Below, in pieces: positions 51,857 through 59,725 of a stretch of 64,000 bases of DNA (its first letter is position 1; each line of letters starts with the position of its first letter). The notes beneath the pieces were generated by a model. That model saw nothing but the letters and a program-made list of their open reading frames with translations, was not told where the DNA came from and made no database searches. The translations under genes and the position numbers were made by a program. The DNA is taken from NCBI GenBank assembly GCA_039179985.1, contig JBCDED010000005.1, positions 1-64,000 on the forward strand. The letters are read 5' to 3'. This DNA comes from JBCCMQ01 sp039179985 (GTDB lineage Bacteria; Pseudomonadota; Alphaproteobacteria; Rhodobacterales; Rhodobacteraceae).

Positions 51857-52372
51857 ATGCAAGACGTTCCGACCTTCCGTGACGCGACGGGTGCCGACAG
51901 GGAGTCGCTTGGTGCAATCCTCCTTAAGGCGCACCGGCACTACTGGGGCGAGGGCAAGGGCGACAGGGCCATGGCCGAAGCGACGGCGACAGCACTTCTG
52001 GATGGCAGCTCGGGCTGTCAGGCCATTCTCGCCCTTGTTGCGGAGGCACCCCGCGGCTTTGCTACCATCAGCGTCCTGCATCCGGGGCTTTCTGCAAGCG
52101 GTACGCTGTTTCTGAAAGACCTTTTTGTATCCGATGAGGCCCGCGGCACGGGGCTTGGCCGCGCCCTGATGCGCCATATCGCCCGCCGGGCTGTTGCGCT
52201 TGGGTGCCAGCGGTTCGACTGGACGGCAGAGACAGACAATCCCGCAGCGATTGAGTTCTACGACGCTCTTGGGGCCCGCCGGGTGGAAGAGAAAGTTTAC
52301 TTCCGGTTCAGCGGTGAAGATCTCACCGCTTTTGCGGCTGCAGCCCCTGACCTGCCCAAACCGACAAGCTGA
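51857..52372 (+). CDS. GNAT-family N-acetyltransferase
   Basis: A 171-residue acetyltransferase. The acetyl-CoA motif A reads LFLKDLFVSDEARGTGLGRALMRHIARRA (R-G-T-G-L-G as the Q/R-x-x-G-x-G/A loop), and motif B has WTAETDNPAAIEFYDALGARRVEEKVYFR. It starts 39 bases after the His-rich gene in the same direction and may be the last gene of the guanidine unit, though its substrate and any link to guanidine are unknown. Confidence 0.85.
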   Translation: MQDVPTFRDATGADRESLGAILLKAHRHYWGEGKGDRAMAEATATALLDGSSGCQAILALVAEAPRGFATISVLHPGLSASGTLFLKDLFVSDEARGTGLGRALMRHIARRAVALGCQRFDWTAETDNPAAIEFYDALGARRVEEKVYFRFSGEDLTAFAAAAPDLPKPTS

Positions 52373-52421
52373 CCAGAAAGCCTCATTGTCGTAGGATGGT
52401 CGCATTTACACGTTCGGGGGA

Positions 52422-52583
52422 ATGTGTGGGGTGACCCGAAATAGATTTGAGCCGCCCGGTCGCAACGATCGGCGCGCCCATCGTTGGCAGCTGTTTGGAT
52501 ACAGCGTGCACCATTGGGCGCTGCCTATTGCCGTCTGCGTGGGATTTTGTGCGCTTGTTCTTGCCTGGAGCTATGACGTTTAA
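52422..52583 (+). CDS. Small single-pass membrane protein (53 aa)
   Basis: An open frame from ATG 52422 to TAA 52581-52583, preceded by GGGGG. The product has a basic N-terminus (RNRFEPPGRNDRRAHRW) and a single membrane helix (about residues 32-50, ALPIAVCVGFCALVLAW). It ends tail to tail with the minus-strand gene at 52580, sharing TTAA. An alternative start is GTG 52431. No family recognised. Confidence 0.5.
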   Translation: MCGVTRNRFEPPGRNDRRAHRWQLFGYSVHHWALPIAVCVGFCALVLAWSYDV

Positions 52584-52909
52584 CGGTGTGCAAACCGCCC
52601 ACCGCCCTCGGCAACATCGGCTGCACCGAGAATAACCGCCAGAAGAGCGGCCCGTAGCGCATTGGATTTGCCGGAAATTACCGGATTCTCCGACTGTGCT
52701 GTACGCTCCGGAAGTCGATCTTGATCCGGCAAGAGGCTGCCTTTGGTCGACGGGCTGCCCACGGGGACCAGCGGTCCTGTCGTGCGGGTTTGCGCCTCCG
52801 CCGCCAGTTCCGCTGAACACAGGGATCCGCTGCAGTGCGTCTCCGATTGAGCCGTGGCCATACTGGCCGTCACCATGCAAAAGACACACGCATAACCAAG
52901 CTTGGTCAT
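52580..52909 (-). CDS. Secreted protein of unknown function (109 aa)
   Basis: ATG 52909 follows a perfect AGGAGG by 5 bases. A signal peptide (residues 1-21, ending MATAQ) precedes a polar, Pro/Ser/Thr-rich mature part with two cysteines near its start (HCSGSLC, C-x4-C). The C-terminal end has a weakly hydrophobic Ala/Leu helix. No family recognised. Confidence 0.62.
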   Translation of the reverse strand: MTKLGYACVFCMVTASMATAQSETHCSGSLCSAELAAEAQTRTTGPLVPVGSPSTKGSLLPDQDRLPERTAQSENPVISGKSNALRAALLAVILGAADVAEGGGRFAHR

Positions 52910-53133
52910 GTGAACCTCCTGCTGCCCCGCACGCTTAGGTGCGGGCGGAAATGGGGCGGAAGTGTGACGTCGGCCTTATCCGCGCTGACTGTGGGGGAAG
53001 CGCGGACAATGGGCAGATTTGCCGAGCGACCGTTCCCATTGACCCCGCGCGCAGAGGACCCTGCAGGCGACTCAGGCGCCCGTCAGCATCGCTGCTCGTC
53101 AAGACCACGTGCCTGAAGCAGGATGGTAGGCTC

Positions 53134-54084
53134 CTAGTGTTCGAGCGGGGTTGGACCGAACACCGACCAGCCCGTGGCGCGAACCAGTTCTTCGAAAGCC
53201 ATGGTCGCGAGCTGCGAATTGCCTTTCTGATCAAGCCCCGGGCACCAGGCTGCGACCGCGGCGACGCCCGGCACGATGCCAAGAATACCGCCGCCGACGC
53301 CGCTCTTGGCGGGCAGGCCCACACGGAAGGCAAACTCGCCCGAGGCGTCGTAGGACCCGCAGCTCATCATCAGCGCCATCACGCGCCGCGCCCGCTGGAC
53401 CGACAGCACGTCCTGGCCGCTCGGAGGGGCGGCGCCGCCTGCGGCCAGAAACCGGCCCGACATCGCAAGTTGCCGGCAGGACATGGCAATGGAACACTGG
53501 CGGAAATAGACCGACATAACATCTTCCACAGGCGCCTTCAGGTTACCGTCCGCCGCCATGAAATAGGCGAGCGCCCGGTTGCGGGAGCCGGTTCTGAGCT
53601 CAGACTGCGCCACATCCGCATCGACCGCGATACTGTCATCTTCGGCCAGCAGCTGGCAAAGGGAGAGGATTGCGTCCACGGTCTTGTCAGGAGTTTCTCC
53701 GTCCAGGAGCACATCTGCCACCACGATGGCGCCGGGGTTGATGAAGGGATTGCGGGGGATACCGCGTTCGTATTCGAGTTGGATGATCGAATTGAACGGA
53801 TCACCCGAGGGCTCACGGCCGACGCGATGCCAAAGCGTGGCGCCAACGCGCTGCAGGGCGAGCGTGAGGGAAAAGACCTTGGAAACGCTCTGAATCGAAA
53901 AACACACATCCCCGTCCCCGGCCACAACGCACGGACCGTCGATGGGGGCAATCGCCATGCCAAATGAATTCAGGTCCACAGTCGCAAGCTCGGGGATGTA
54001 GGTGGCGACATTTCCCCGGTCAGCGATGCCTGACATACGGTCCGCGATGGCGTCCACCACTTCTTGCAGGGCGCGTTCATCCAT
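53134..54084 (-). CDS. glsA: Glutaminase
   Basis: A 316-residue serine-dependent glutaminase, hydrolysing glutamine to glutamate and ammonia; released ammonia can also counter acid. The catalytic serine and lysine lie in FSIQSVSKVFSL (S-x-x-K). Other family blocks are NSIIQLEYERGIPRNPFINPGAI, NRALAYFM, YFRQCSI and GLPAKSGVGGGILGIVPG. ATG 54084 is preferred since AGGAG is 8 bases upstream; ATG 54090 is too close. It overlaps the AGCS symporter gene by 8 bases, so glutamine uptake and breakdown are probably coupled. Confidence 0.93.
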   Translation of the reverse strand: MDERALQEVVDAIADRMSGIADRGNVATYIPELATVDLNSFGMAIAPIDGPCVVAGDGDVCFSIQSVSKVFSLTLALQRVGATLWHRVGREPSGDPFNSIIQLEYERGIPRNPFINPGAIVVADVLLDGETPDKTVDAILSLCQLLAEDDSIAVDADVAQSELRTGSRNRALAYFMAADGNLKAPVEDVMSVYFRQCSIAMSCRQLAMSGRFLAAGGAAPPSGQDVLSVQRARRVMALMMSCGSYDASGEFAFRVGLPAKSGVGGGILGIVPGVAAVAAWCPGLDQKGNSQLATMAFEELVRATGWSVFGPTPLEH

Positions 54085-55519
54085 TCGCATTGCTCCTAGC
54101 TGGCGGTTTCTCTGTCCAGACAGTGTGATCCACGCCCTGGGTCAGTTCCGGGAAGTGGTCGGCAACAAAGCGCGGCTCTCGCCCGTCCCGGCGCTGAGAA
54201 AAATAGTCCTTTGTCAGCGTATAGACGGTGCTGGAGAGCAAGACGATTGCAATCAGGTTGATCGTCGCCATCAGCCCCATGGCGGCGTCCGCAAAATTGA
54301 AAACCGTTGCGACCGCCTGCAGCGATCCCCAGACGACCATGCCAAGGCAGGCGGCGCGCAAAAGCATGATCGGAAGACGCTGTTCAAACCCAAGAAATGT
54401 CATAGCGTTTTCGGCGTAGGAGTAGTTTCCGAGGATCGAGGTGAAGGCAAAAAAGAAGATTGCGACGGCAACGAAATAGCGGCCGATGTCGCCGAGATGG
54501 ACGGCCAATGCTTCCTGCGTCAGCTGCATGCCTGTCGCGCCTTCGGGGCTGAGCGTGCCCGAGAGAAGAATCAAAAGCGCGGTGGCGGTCGAGACAATGA
54601 TCGTGTCCACAAAGCAGCCAAAGGCCTGCACCAGTCCCTGGCTTGAGGGGTGGTGCGGGTCAGGCGTTGCCACAGCGGCAATGTTCGGGGCCGAGCCCAT
54701 GCCGGCCTCATTGGAGAAAAGCCCGCGCTTGATCCCATTCAGCGCGGCGGCCATGACCCCGCCGGCCACGCCGCCCACGGCTTCCTCAAGCCCGAGCGCC
54801 CCGGCCACGATCGCCCAGAGCATGCCGGGCACTTCTGTGATGTTGAGGGCGACGATGATGACGGCGAGCAGCAGATAGAGTCCGGCCATCGCCGGCACCA
54901 CGATTTCGGCGACTTTGGCAATCGACCGGATGCCACCGAAGATGACGATACCTGCCATAAAGGCCACCACCAATCCGACCGCTGCCTTCGGGACGTGGAA
55001 CGCGCCTTCGAAGGCTTCGGCAATCGAATTTGCCTGCACGGCCACGAAAATGAGGCCGAAACTGAGGATCAGGCAGTTGTAAAAAACGACGCCGGCCCAG
55101 CGAGCGTTCAGTCCCTGTTCCATGTAGAAGGCCGGGCCGCCCCGAAAATTGCCGTTTTTGGAGGTGACCTTGTAAAGCTGCGCGAGCGTGCTTTCGGAAT
55201 AGGCCGTCGCCATCCCCACGAGCGCCACGATCCACATCCAGAAAATCGCACCGGGACCGCCAAGTGTGAGGGCGACCGCGACACCCGCCAGATTGCCCGT
55301 GCCGACGCGGGAGGCGAGGCTGACGGTCAGCGCCTGAAAGGGAGAAATGCCGCGCCGGTCGGTGGAGCCGCTTGAGGTTAGGACGCGCAGCATCTCGCCA
55401 AAATGGACGAATTGGATCGCTCCTAGGCGCACTGTGAAAAATAGGCCGGCACCCAGCAGACCGTAAATCAGGACAGAGTTCCAAAGGATGGCATTGAGGC
55501 CATCAACAAGAGAATTCAT
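54077..55519 (-). CDS. AGCS-family sodium:amino acid symporter, probably glutamine
   Basis: A 480-residue alanine/glycine:cation symporter family protein with about 11 hydrophobic segments. The signature GNLAGVAVALTLGGPGAIFWMW and the regions KNGNFRGGPAFYMEQGL and KRGLFSNEAGMGSAPNIAA are clear. Members take up alanine, glycine or glutamine with sodium. Translational overlap with glsA points to glutamine. It lies 69 bases downstream of the LysR gene in the same direction; a 14-base dyad sits in the gap. Confidence 0.92.
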   Translation of the reverse strand: MNSLVDGLNAILWNSVLIYGLLGAGLFFTVRLGAIQFVHFGEMLRVLTSSGSTDRRGISPFQALTVSLASRVGTGNLAGVAVALTLGGPGAIFWMWIVALVGMATAYSESTLAQLYKVTSKNGNFRGGPAFYMEQGLNARWAGVVFYNCLILSFGLIFVAVQANSIAEAFEGAFHVPKAAVGLVVAFMAGIVIFGGIRSIAKVAEIVVPAMAGLYLLLAVIIVALNITEVPGMLWAIVAGALGLEEAVGGVAGGVMAAALNGIKRGLFSNEAGMGSAPNIAAVATPDPHHPSSQGLVQAFGCFVDTIIVSTATALLILLSGTLSPEGATGMQLTQEALAVHLGDIGRYFVAVAIFFFAFTSILGNYSYAENAMTFLGFEQRLPIMLLRAACLGMVVWGSLQAVATVFNFADAAMGLMATINLIAIVLLSSTVYTLTKDYFSQRRDGREPRFVADHFPELTQGVDHTVWTEKPPARSNANG

Positions 55520-55568
55520 TGAACCAGAACACCAAGGACAAAGAGATTCAAAGAGTTAACACAGGTGC

Positions 55569-55582
55569 GTTGGTTCACCAAC
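55569..55582. repeat. Inverted repeat GTTGGT-TC-ACCAAC
   Basis: A perfect 6-bp dyad with a 2-base centre, between the LysR stop (55589) and the symporter start (55519). It could be an operator for the symporter-glutaminase pair. No T-run follows on either strand. Confidence 0.4.
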
Positions 55583-55588
55583 ACTGCA

Positions 55589-56506
55589 TTACAGGGGCGC
55601 TGTCGGGCTGGAGAAGGCCGCCGCAACAAAGCTCACAAGACGCAATCGGGCCGAGGGCGTGCCGTCACCTTGCGGTGCCAGTAAGTAAAGATGGCGGTCC
55701 GGATCCCCGATCCGGATCGCAAGTTCTGCCAGCGCGTTCTGGCGTCCCAGCATGCTCACCACCGAGTGGGGCAGAACCGTAAGCGCGTCGGAGTTCGACA
55801 GAACGTTCACCACCGACGCCAGCGATCCTCCCGAGAAGCTGACTTTGAAGTCGCGCACGCCGATGCCGTGCAGAACTGCCCTCAGGTCCTGGTAGAGCGG
55901 GCTTTCGGGCGGTGGTGCGATCCAGGAATGCTGGGCGATGTCGGACACGCTGACCGAAGGCTTTCGCGCCAGGGGATGGCCCTGCCTGCACGCGATTACG
56001 TTGCGACCGGGGAGGATCCGAACGGCGTCGATGCCTTCAGGGACCTCGGCAGCCCGGATCGGAACAATCCCGATGTCGAGCGTGCCGCTCTGTAGCTGGC
56101 TCAGGACCTCGCCGGGATAGCCGTATCTCTGGTCAATGCGGATGTCCGGGTGGTCCAACTGGAACGAAGCAAGTACCGGCGCAACCACGCCGTCCATGAA
56201 AATCGGTGTGCCACCGAGCCGGACCGCTCCCGTGTAGCCGCCGCGGTGCCGGGCCACGAGGTCCGAGGCCGTGCTCCTGGCTTCGAGAATCTTGCGGCCC
56301 TCCTGAGCGAGTTGCAGACAGAACTCCGTGGGTTGCAGCGGCCGCCTGTGTGGCTGGAAGAGTGCAACGCCAAGCCGGGCTTCGAGGGTGGCAAGGGACC
56401 GCGAAAGGCTGGGTTGCGATTTTCCGAGTGCTTCGGCGCCCTCGGTCAGACCGCCGTTATCGACGATCGCCGCCAGCATCTCGAGATGGCTTGGATCCAA
56501 CTTCAT
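55589..56506 (-). CDS. LysR-family transcriptional regulator
   Basis: A 305-residue regulator with an N-terminal winged helix-turn-helix (LEMLAAIVDNGGLTEGAEALGKSQPSLSRSLATLEARLGVALFQ) and a periplasmic-binding-like effector domain. It is transcribed away from the maleylacetate reductase gene across a 92-base gap, the classical position of an activator of an aromatic catabolic operon. A perfect T-N11-A palindrome overlaps its own start codon, suggesting autorepression. The effector is probably a pathway intermediate. Confidence 0.92.
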   Translation of the reverse strand: MKLDPSHLEMLAAIVDNGGLTEGAEALGKSQPSLSRSLATLEARLGVALFQPHRRPLQPTEFCLQLAQEGRKILEARSTASDLVARHRGGYTGAVRLGGTPIFMDGVVAPVLASFQLDHPDIRIDQRYGYPGEVLSQLQSGTLDIGIVPIRAAEVPEGIDAVRILPGRNVIACRQGHPLARKPSVSVSDIAQHSWIAPPPESPLYQDLRAVLHGIGVRDFKVSFSGGSLASVVNVLSNSDALTVLPHSVVSMLGRQNALAELAIRIGDPDRHLYLLAPQGDGTPSARLRLVSFVAAAFSSPTAPL

Positions 56507-56520
56507 AACAGACTGTTATG
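56504..56520. promoter_or_regulatory. LysR-type operator, perfect T-N11-A dyad
   Basis: CATAACA-GAC-TGTTATG is a perfect 17-base palindrome containing T-N11-A (T 56506, A 56518). It overlaps the LysR start codon and lies about 80 bases before the maleylacetate reductase start. Binding here would control both divergent units. Confidence 0.7.
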
Positions 56521-56598
56521 TTTTCGCGTCGAGATTCGATCAAGTGTAAATTTCTGGCCGGTATGATCTTTGGAAATTCACGGGGAGGAGACGTGAAA

Positions 56599-57660
56599 AT
56601 GGGCGATACCGAAGCAGCCGTGAAAGCGCAGAAGGTCGTGTTCGGCGCCGGGGTCCGGCACAAGCTCGGTGATGAGCTGAACGCGCTGAACTGCAGGCGT
56701 GCGCTCGTTTTGTCGACCCCGCAGCAATCCGACGTCGCCATGGATCTGGCCGCGGGCCTGAACGGCCATGTCGCTGGCATCTTCTCGCGGGCGGCCATGC
56801 ACACGCCCGTGGACGTGACCGAGGATGCCCTGGCCCATGCCCGCGACGTAGGCGCGGACTGCTTTGTCGCCATCGGCGGCGGATCGACCACCGGTCTTGG
56901 CAAGGCACTGGCACTGCGGACCGAACTGCCGCAAATCGTCGTCCCCACAACCTACGCAGGCAGCGAGGCGACCCCCATCCTCGGGCAGACCGAGGATGGC
57001 GTGAAGACGACGCTGACTGATCGGCGCGTGATGCCCGATGTCATCCTATACGACCCTGAACTCACCATATCGCTGCCCGTGGCTATGACGATCACAAGCG
57101 GGCTGAACGCTATGGCCCACGCGGCAGAGGCGCTTTATGCGCAGGACCGCTCGGAAGCATCCACGGCCCTCGCGGTTGAGGGTCTGGAGGCCTTTCAGCG
57201 CGCCTTGCCGAAGGTGTTGGAGGACCCTTCGGATGTCAGCGCGCGCGAGGACACGCTGCGCGGCGCCTATGCCTGCGGGGCTGTTCTGGGCCGCGTTGGC
57301 ATGGCGCTGCATCACAAGCTCTGCCACACGCTTGGCGGCTCATTCGATCTTCCCCATGCTCAGACGCATGCGATCATTCTACCCCATGCCATCCACTATA
57401 ACGAGGCCGCGGTCCCCGAGCTTCTTAAGCCGGTGGCGGATATCCTCGGCGGGCAGGCGGCCGGGCAGGCGCTGTGGGATTTCGCCAGCGATCTCGGCGC
57501 GCCACTGGCTCTGAAGGATCTTGGCCTTGAGGAAGCCGACCTCGATCGCGCGACAGAGATTGCGCTCAAAAAACCTTACTGGAACCCGCGCGACATCACC
57601 GCAGATGGCATCCGCGCGCTTTTGCAGGACGCCTGGGCCGGCCAAAGGCCCGCTTCCTGA
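56599..57660 (+). CDS. Maleylacetate reductase
   Basis: A 353-residue iron-containing alcohol dehydrogenase-family enzyme that reduces maleylacetate to 3-oxoadipate with NAD(P)H. The nucleotide site reads FVAIGGGSTTGLGKALAL, followed by VVPTTYAGSEATPILGQTEDG, a maleylacetate reductase trait. Histidines sit in LHHKLCHTLGG and LPHAQTHAIILPHA. ATG 56599 is 8 bases after GGGGAGGAG; GTG 56593 is too close. It is the first gene of the run and precedes the ring-cleavage enzyme that makes its substrate. Confidence 0.9.
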   Translation: MGDTEAAVKAQKVVFGAGVRHKLGDELNALNCRRALVLSTPQQSDVAMDLAAGLNGHVAGIFSRAAMHTPVDVTEDALAHARDVGADCFVAIGGGSTTGLGKALALRTELPQIVVPTTYAGSEATPILGQTEDGVKTTLTDRRVMPDVILYDPELTISLPVAMTITSGLNAMAHAAEALYAQDRSEASTALAVEGLEAFQRALPKVLEDPSDVSAREDTLRGAYACGAVLGRVGMALHHKLCHTLGGSFDLPHAQTHAIILPHAIHYNEAAVPELLKPVADILGGQAAGQALWDFASDLGAPLALKDLGLEEADLDRATEIALKKPYWNPRDITADGIRALLQDAWAGQRPAS

Positions 57661-57702
57661 TCCCCTAGCTCCCTTTACACGAAGCCAGACCGAGGCATCC
57701 CG

Positions 57703-58590
57703 ATGAACCTGAACCTTCCCAAAGCCTACTTCACCGAAGCCGACTCTGCCGAGGTGGTGACCAGCCAGAACGCCAATGCCAAGGATGCGCGCCTGCGCGA
57801 GGTCATGGACGCCATCACCCGCCACCTGCATGCCGCGGTCAAAGAGATCGAGCCGACCCAGGAAGAGTGGATGCAGGCGATCATGTTTCTCACGCAGACG
57901 GGCCACAAATGCGACGACTGGCGGCAGGAGTTCATCCTTCTCTCCGACGTCCTCGGCGTGTCCATGCTGGTCGATGCCATCAACTCCCGCCGGCCGGTAG
58001 GGGCGTCCGAGAACACCGTGCTCGGCCCTTTCCACGTGGGCGATGTGCCGGAATACGAGATGGGCACCAACATCTGCCTCGACGGCAAAGGCGAGGACAT
58101 GGTGGCGCGCGGCCGCGTCACGGATGTGGAGGGCAATCCGCTGGAAGGCGTGAAAATCGACGTCTGGCAGGCCAATGACGAAGGCTTCTACGATGTGCAG
58201 CAAAAGGGCATTCAGCCCGATTTCAACCTGCGTGGCGTCTTCCGTACCGGACCCGACGGGACCTATTGGTTCAAGGCGGTGCGGCCCAAGCACTATTCGA
58301 TCCCAACCGACGGTCCGGTTGGCCAGCTTCTGGACGATCTCGGGCGCCATCCGTACCGGCCCGCGCATCTTCACTACATCATCTCGAAGGACGGCTACGA
58401 CGAGGTCACGACCCACATCTTCGACCCCGATGACGAGTACATCGACAACGATGCCGTCTTTGGTGTGAAGGAAAGCCTGATCGCGGAATTCGTGAAGGTC
58501 GAGGACCCCGCAAAACTCGCGGAAATGAAGTTCGACGGTCCCCACTACTGGGATGTGGACTTTGATTTTGTGCTCGCCCCGAAAAAGTGA
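57703..58590 (+). CDS. Hydroxyquinol 1,2-dioxygenase (intradiol)
   Basis: A 295-residue intradiol dioxygenase converting hydroxyquinol (1,2,4-trihydroxybenzene) to maleylacetate. The N-terminal helical dimerisation region is followed by ASENTVLGPFHVGDVP and VKIDVWQANDEGFYD. Fe(III) ligands are Tyr163, Tyr198 (KHYSIP), His222 and His224 (AHLHYI). Its partner, maleylacetate reductase, lies directly upstream, which favours hydroxyquinol over catechol. Confidence 0.92.
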   Translation: MNLNLPKAYFTEADSAEVVTSQNANAKDARLREVMDAITRHLHAAVKEIEPTQEEWMQAIMFLTQTGHKCDDWRQEFILLSDVLGVSMLVDAINSRRPVGASENTVLGPFHVGDVPEYEMGTNICLDGKGEDMVARGRVTDVEGNPLEGVKIDVWQANDEGFYDVQQKGIQPDFNLRGVFRTGPDGTYWFKAVRPKHYSIPTDGPVGQLLDDLGRHPYRPAHLHYIISKDGYDEVTTHIFDPDDEYIDNDAVFGVKESLIAEFVKVEDPAKLAEMKFDGPHYWDVDFDFVLAPKK

Positions 58591-58628
58591 CCCCGGCTTC
58601 GGCCGCTAATTCTCAGGACCCAACAAGG

Positions 58629-59291
58629 ATGACCATGCTCGACAATACCGAAGCGCTCGACCAGCAGGCGCGCGAGACCGCCGCGGCCTTCCAGGCCCGC
58701 GCGCTGACTGCGGACGAAACCACCCTGGAGCTTCTTTTTCACGAGGCCCGCACCCACTACGGCTGGCAGGATCTGGACGTGACCGAAGAAACGCTTCGCG
58801 CGCTCTTCGAGATCGCAAAGATGGGCCCCACCTCGATGAACCAGCAGCCCATGCGCGTGGTCTTCATTCGCTCGGGTGAGGCCAAGGACCGGCTAGAGCC
58901 CTGCCTTTTTGAAGCCAACCGCCCGAAGATGCGCACCGCACCTGTGACGGCGATTATCGCCTATGACCTCAACTTCTGGGAAGAACTGCCCAAGGTCTTT
59001 CCACCCAACCCGAATGCGCAGGAAATCTTCAAGAACAACGCCACCGCCGCGCAGGTCAACGCCTTTCGAAACGGAACGTTGCAGGGGGCCTACTTCATGC
59101 TGGCCGCACGGGCCGTGGGGCTCGACGTGGGTGCGATGTCCGGATTTGATAATGCCAAGGTGGATGAAGAATTCTTCCATGGCACGTCGTTGAAGTCGAA
59201 TTTCCTGGTGAACCTCGGCTACGCCGACACCTCCAAGCTCTTCCGGCGCTTGCCGCGGCTTAGCTTCGACGATGTATGCGAAACACTCTGA
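58629..59291 (+). CDS. RutE-like nitroreductase-family FMN enzyme
   Basis: A 220-residue flavin reductase-like protein close to RutE (malonic semialdehyde reductase): FHEARTHYGWQD, MGPTSMNQQPMRVVFIRS, VTAIIAYDLNFWEELPKVFP, LQGAYFMLAARAVGLDVGAMSGFD and SNFLVNLGY. The rest of the Rut operon is absent, so in this setting it may instead reduce a quinone or nitroaromatic made on the way to hydroxyquinol. ATG 58629 is used; ATG 58635 has a slightly better spaced AAGG. It follows the dioxygenase gene by 38 bases. Confidence 0.82.
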   Translation: MTMLDNTEALDQQARETAAAFQARALTADETTLELLFHEARTHYGWQDLDVTEETLRALFEIAKMGPTSMNQQPMRVVFIRSGEAKDRLEPCLFEANRPKMRTAPVTAIIAYDLNFWEELPKVFPPNPNAQEIFKNNATAAQVNAFRNGTLQGAYFMLAARAVGLDVGAMSGFDNAKVDEEFFHGTSLKSNFLVNLGYADTSKLFRRLPRLSFDDVCETL

Positions 59292-59303
59292 CAGGGAGGG
59301 AAC

Positions 59304-59696
59304 ATGTCAGGCCCTAACATCACCAAAGACGATATTCTGGAGGCCTCCAAGGGGATGCTTCAGAAGCAACTCTATGTGGTCTTCACCTCGCCGACGAACG
59401 GCATGGGACCGGTCATGGAGAACATCGAGGAGCACCTGAAGTTCCAGGTCGACCTCGAACAGCGTGGCATCATGCTGGGCGCCGGTCCGTTCTGGGCCGA
59501 CGACGAGCATACCTGGAACGGTGAGGGCATGGTGATCATCCGCGCCGACAGCCTGGCCCACGCCAAGGAAATTGCCGACACTGACCCGATGCATAGCTCG
59601 GGCGCCCGGAGCTTCACGGTACGCCCGTGGCTGCTCAACGAAGGCCGCGTCACCGTGCAGGTGAATTTCTCAACCGGCCAGCACGCGATCAGCTGA
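59304..59696 (+). CDS. YciI-family protein (first copy)
   Basis: A 130-residue protein with a YCII domain: YVVFTSPTNGMGPVMENIEEHLKFQVDLEQRGIMLGAGPFW, then GMVIIRADSLAHAKEIADTDPMHSSGARSFTVRPWLLNEG. The His in EHLKFQ and the Asp in ADTDPMH match catalytic positions proposed in the family. A family member, TftG, acts on 5-chlorohydroxyquinol in 2,4,5-T breakdown, upstream of the same dioxygenase and reductase steps. A comparable step here is inference. Twelve bases after the RutE-like gene. Confidence 0.82.
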   Translation: MSGPNITKDDILEASKGMLQKQLYVVFTSPTNGMGPVMENIEEHLKFQVDLEQRGIMLGAGPFWADDEHTWNGEGMVIIRADSLAHAKEIADTDPMHSSGARSFTVRPWLLNEGRVTVQVNFSTGQHAIS

Positions 59697-59725
59697 TCGC
59701 AGACTTCACTTTGGGAGGAACACAA

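Noticed and set aside
52383..52889. 168-codon leftward frame between the GNAT and glutaminase genes
   Set aside because: Overlaps the 52580-52909 gene, which has a perfect AGGAGG and a signal peptide; the longer frame is Gly/Arg/Ser-rich without features.
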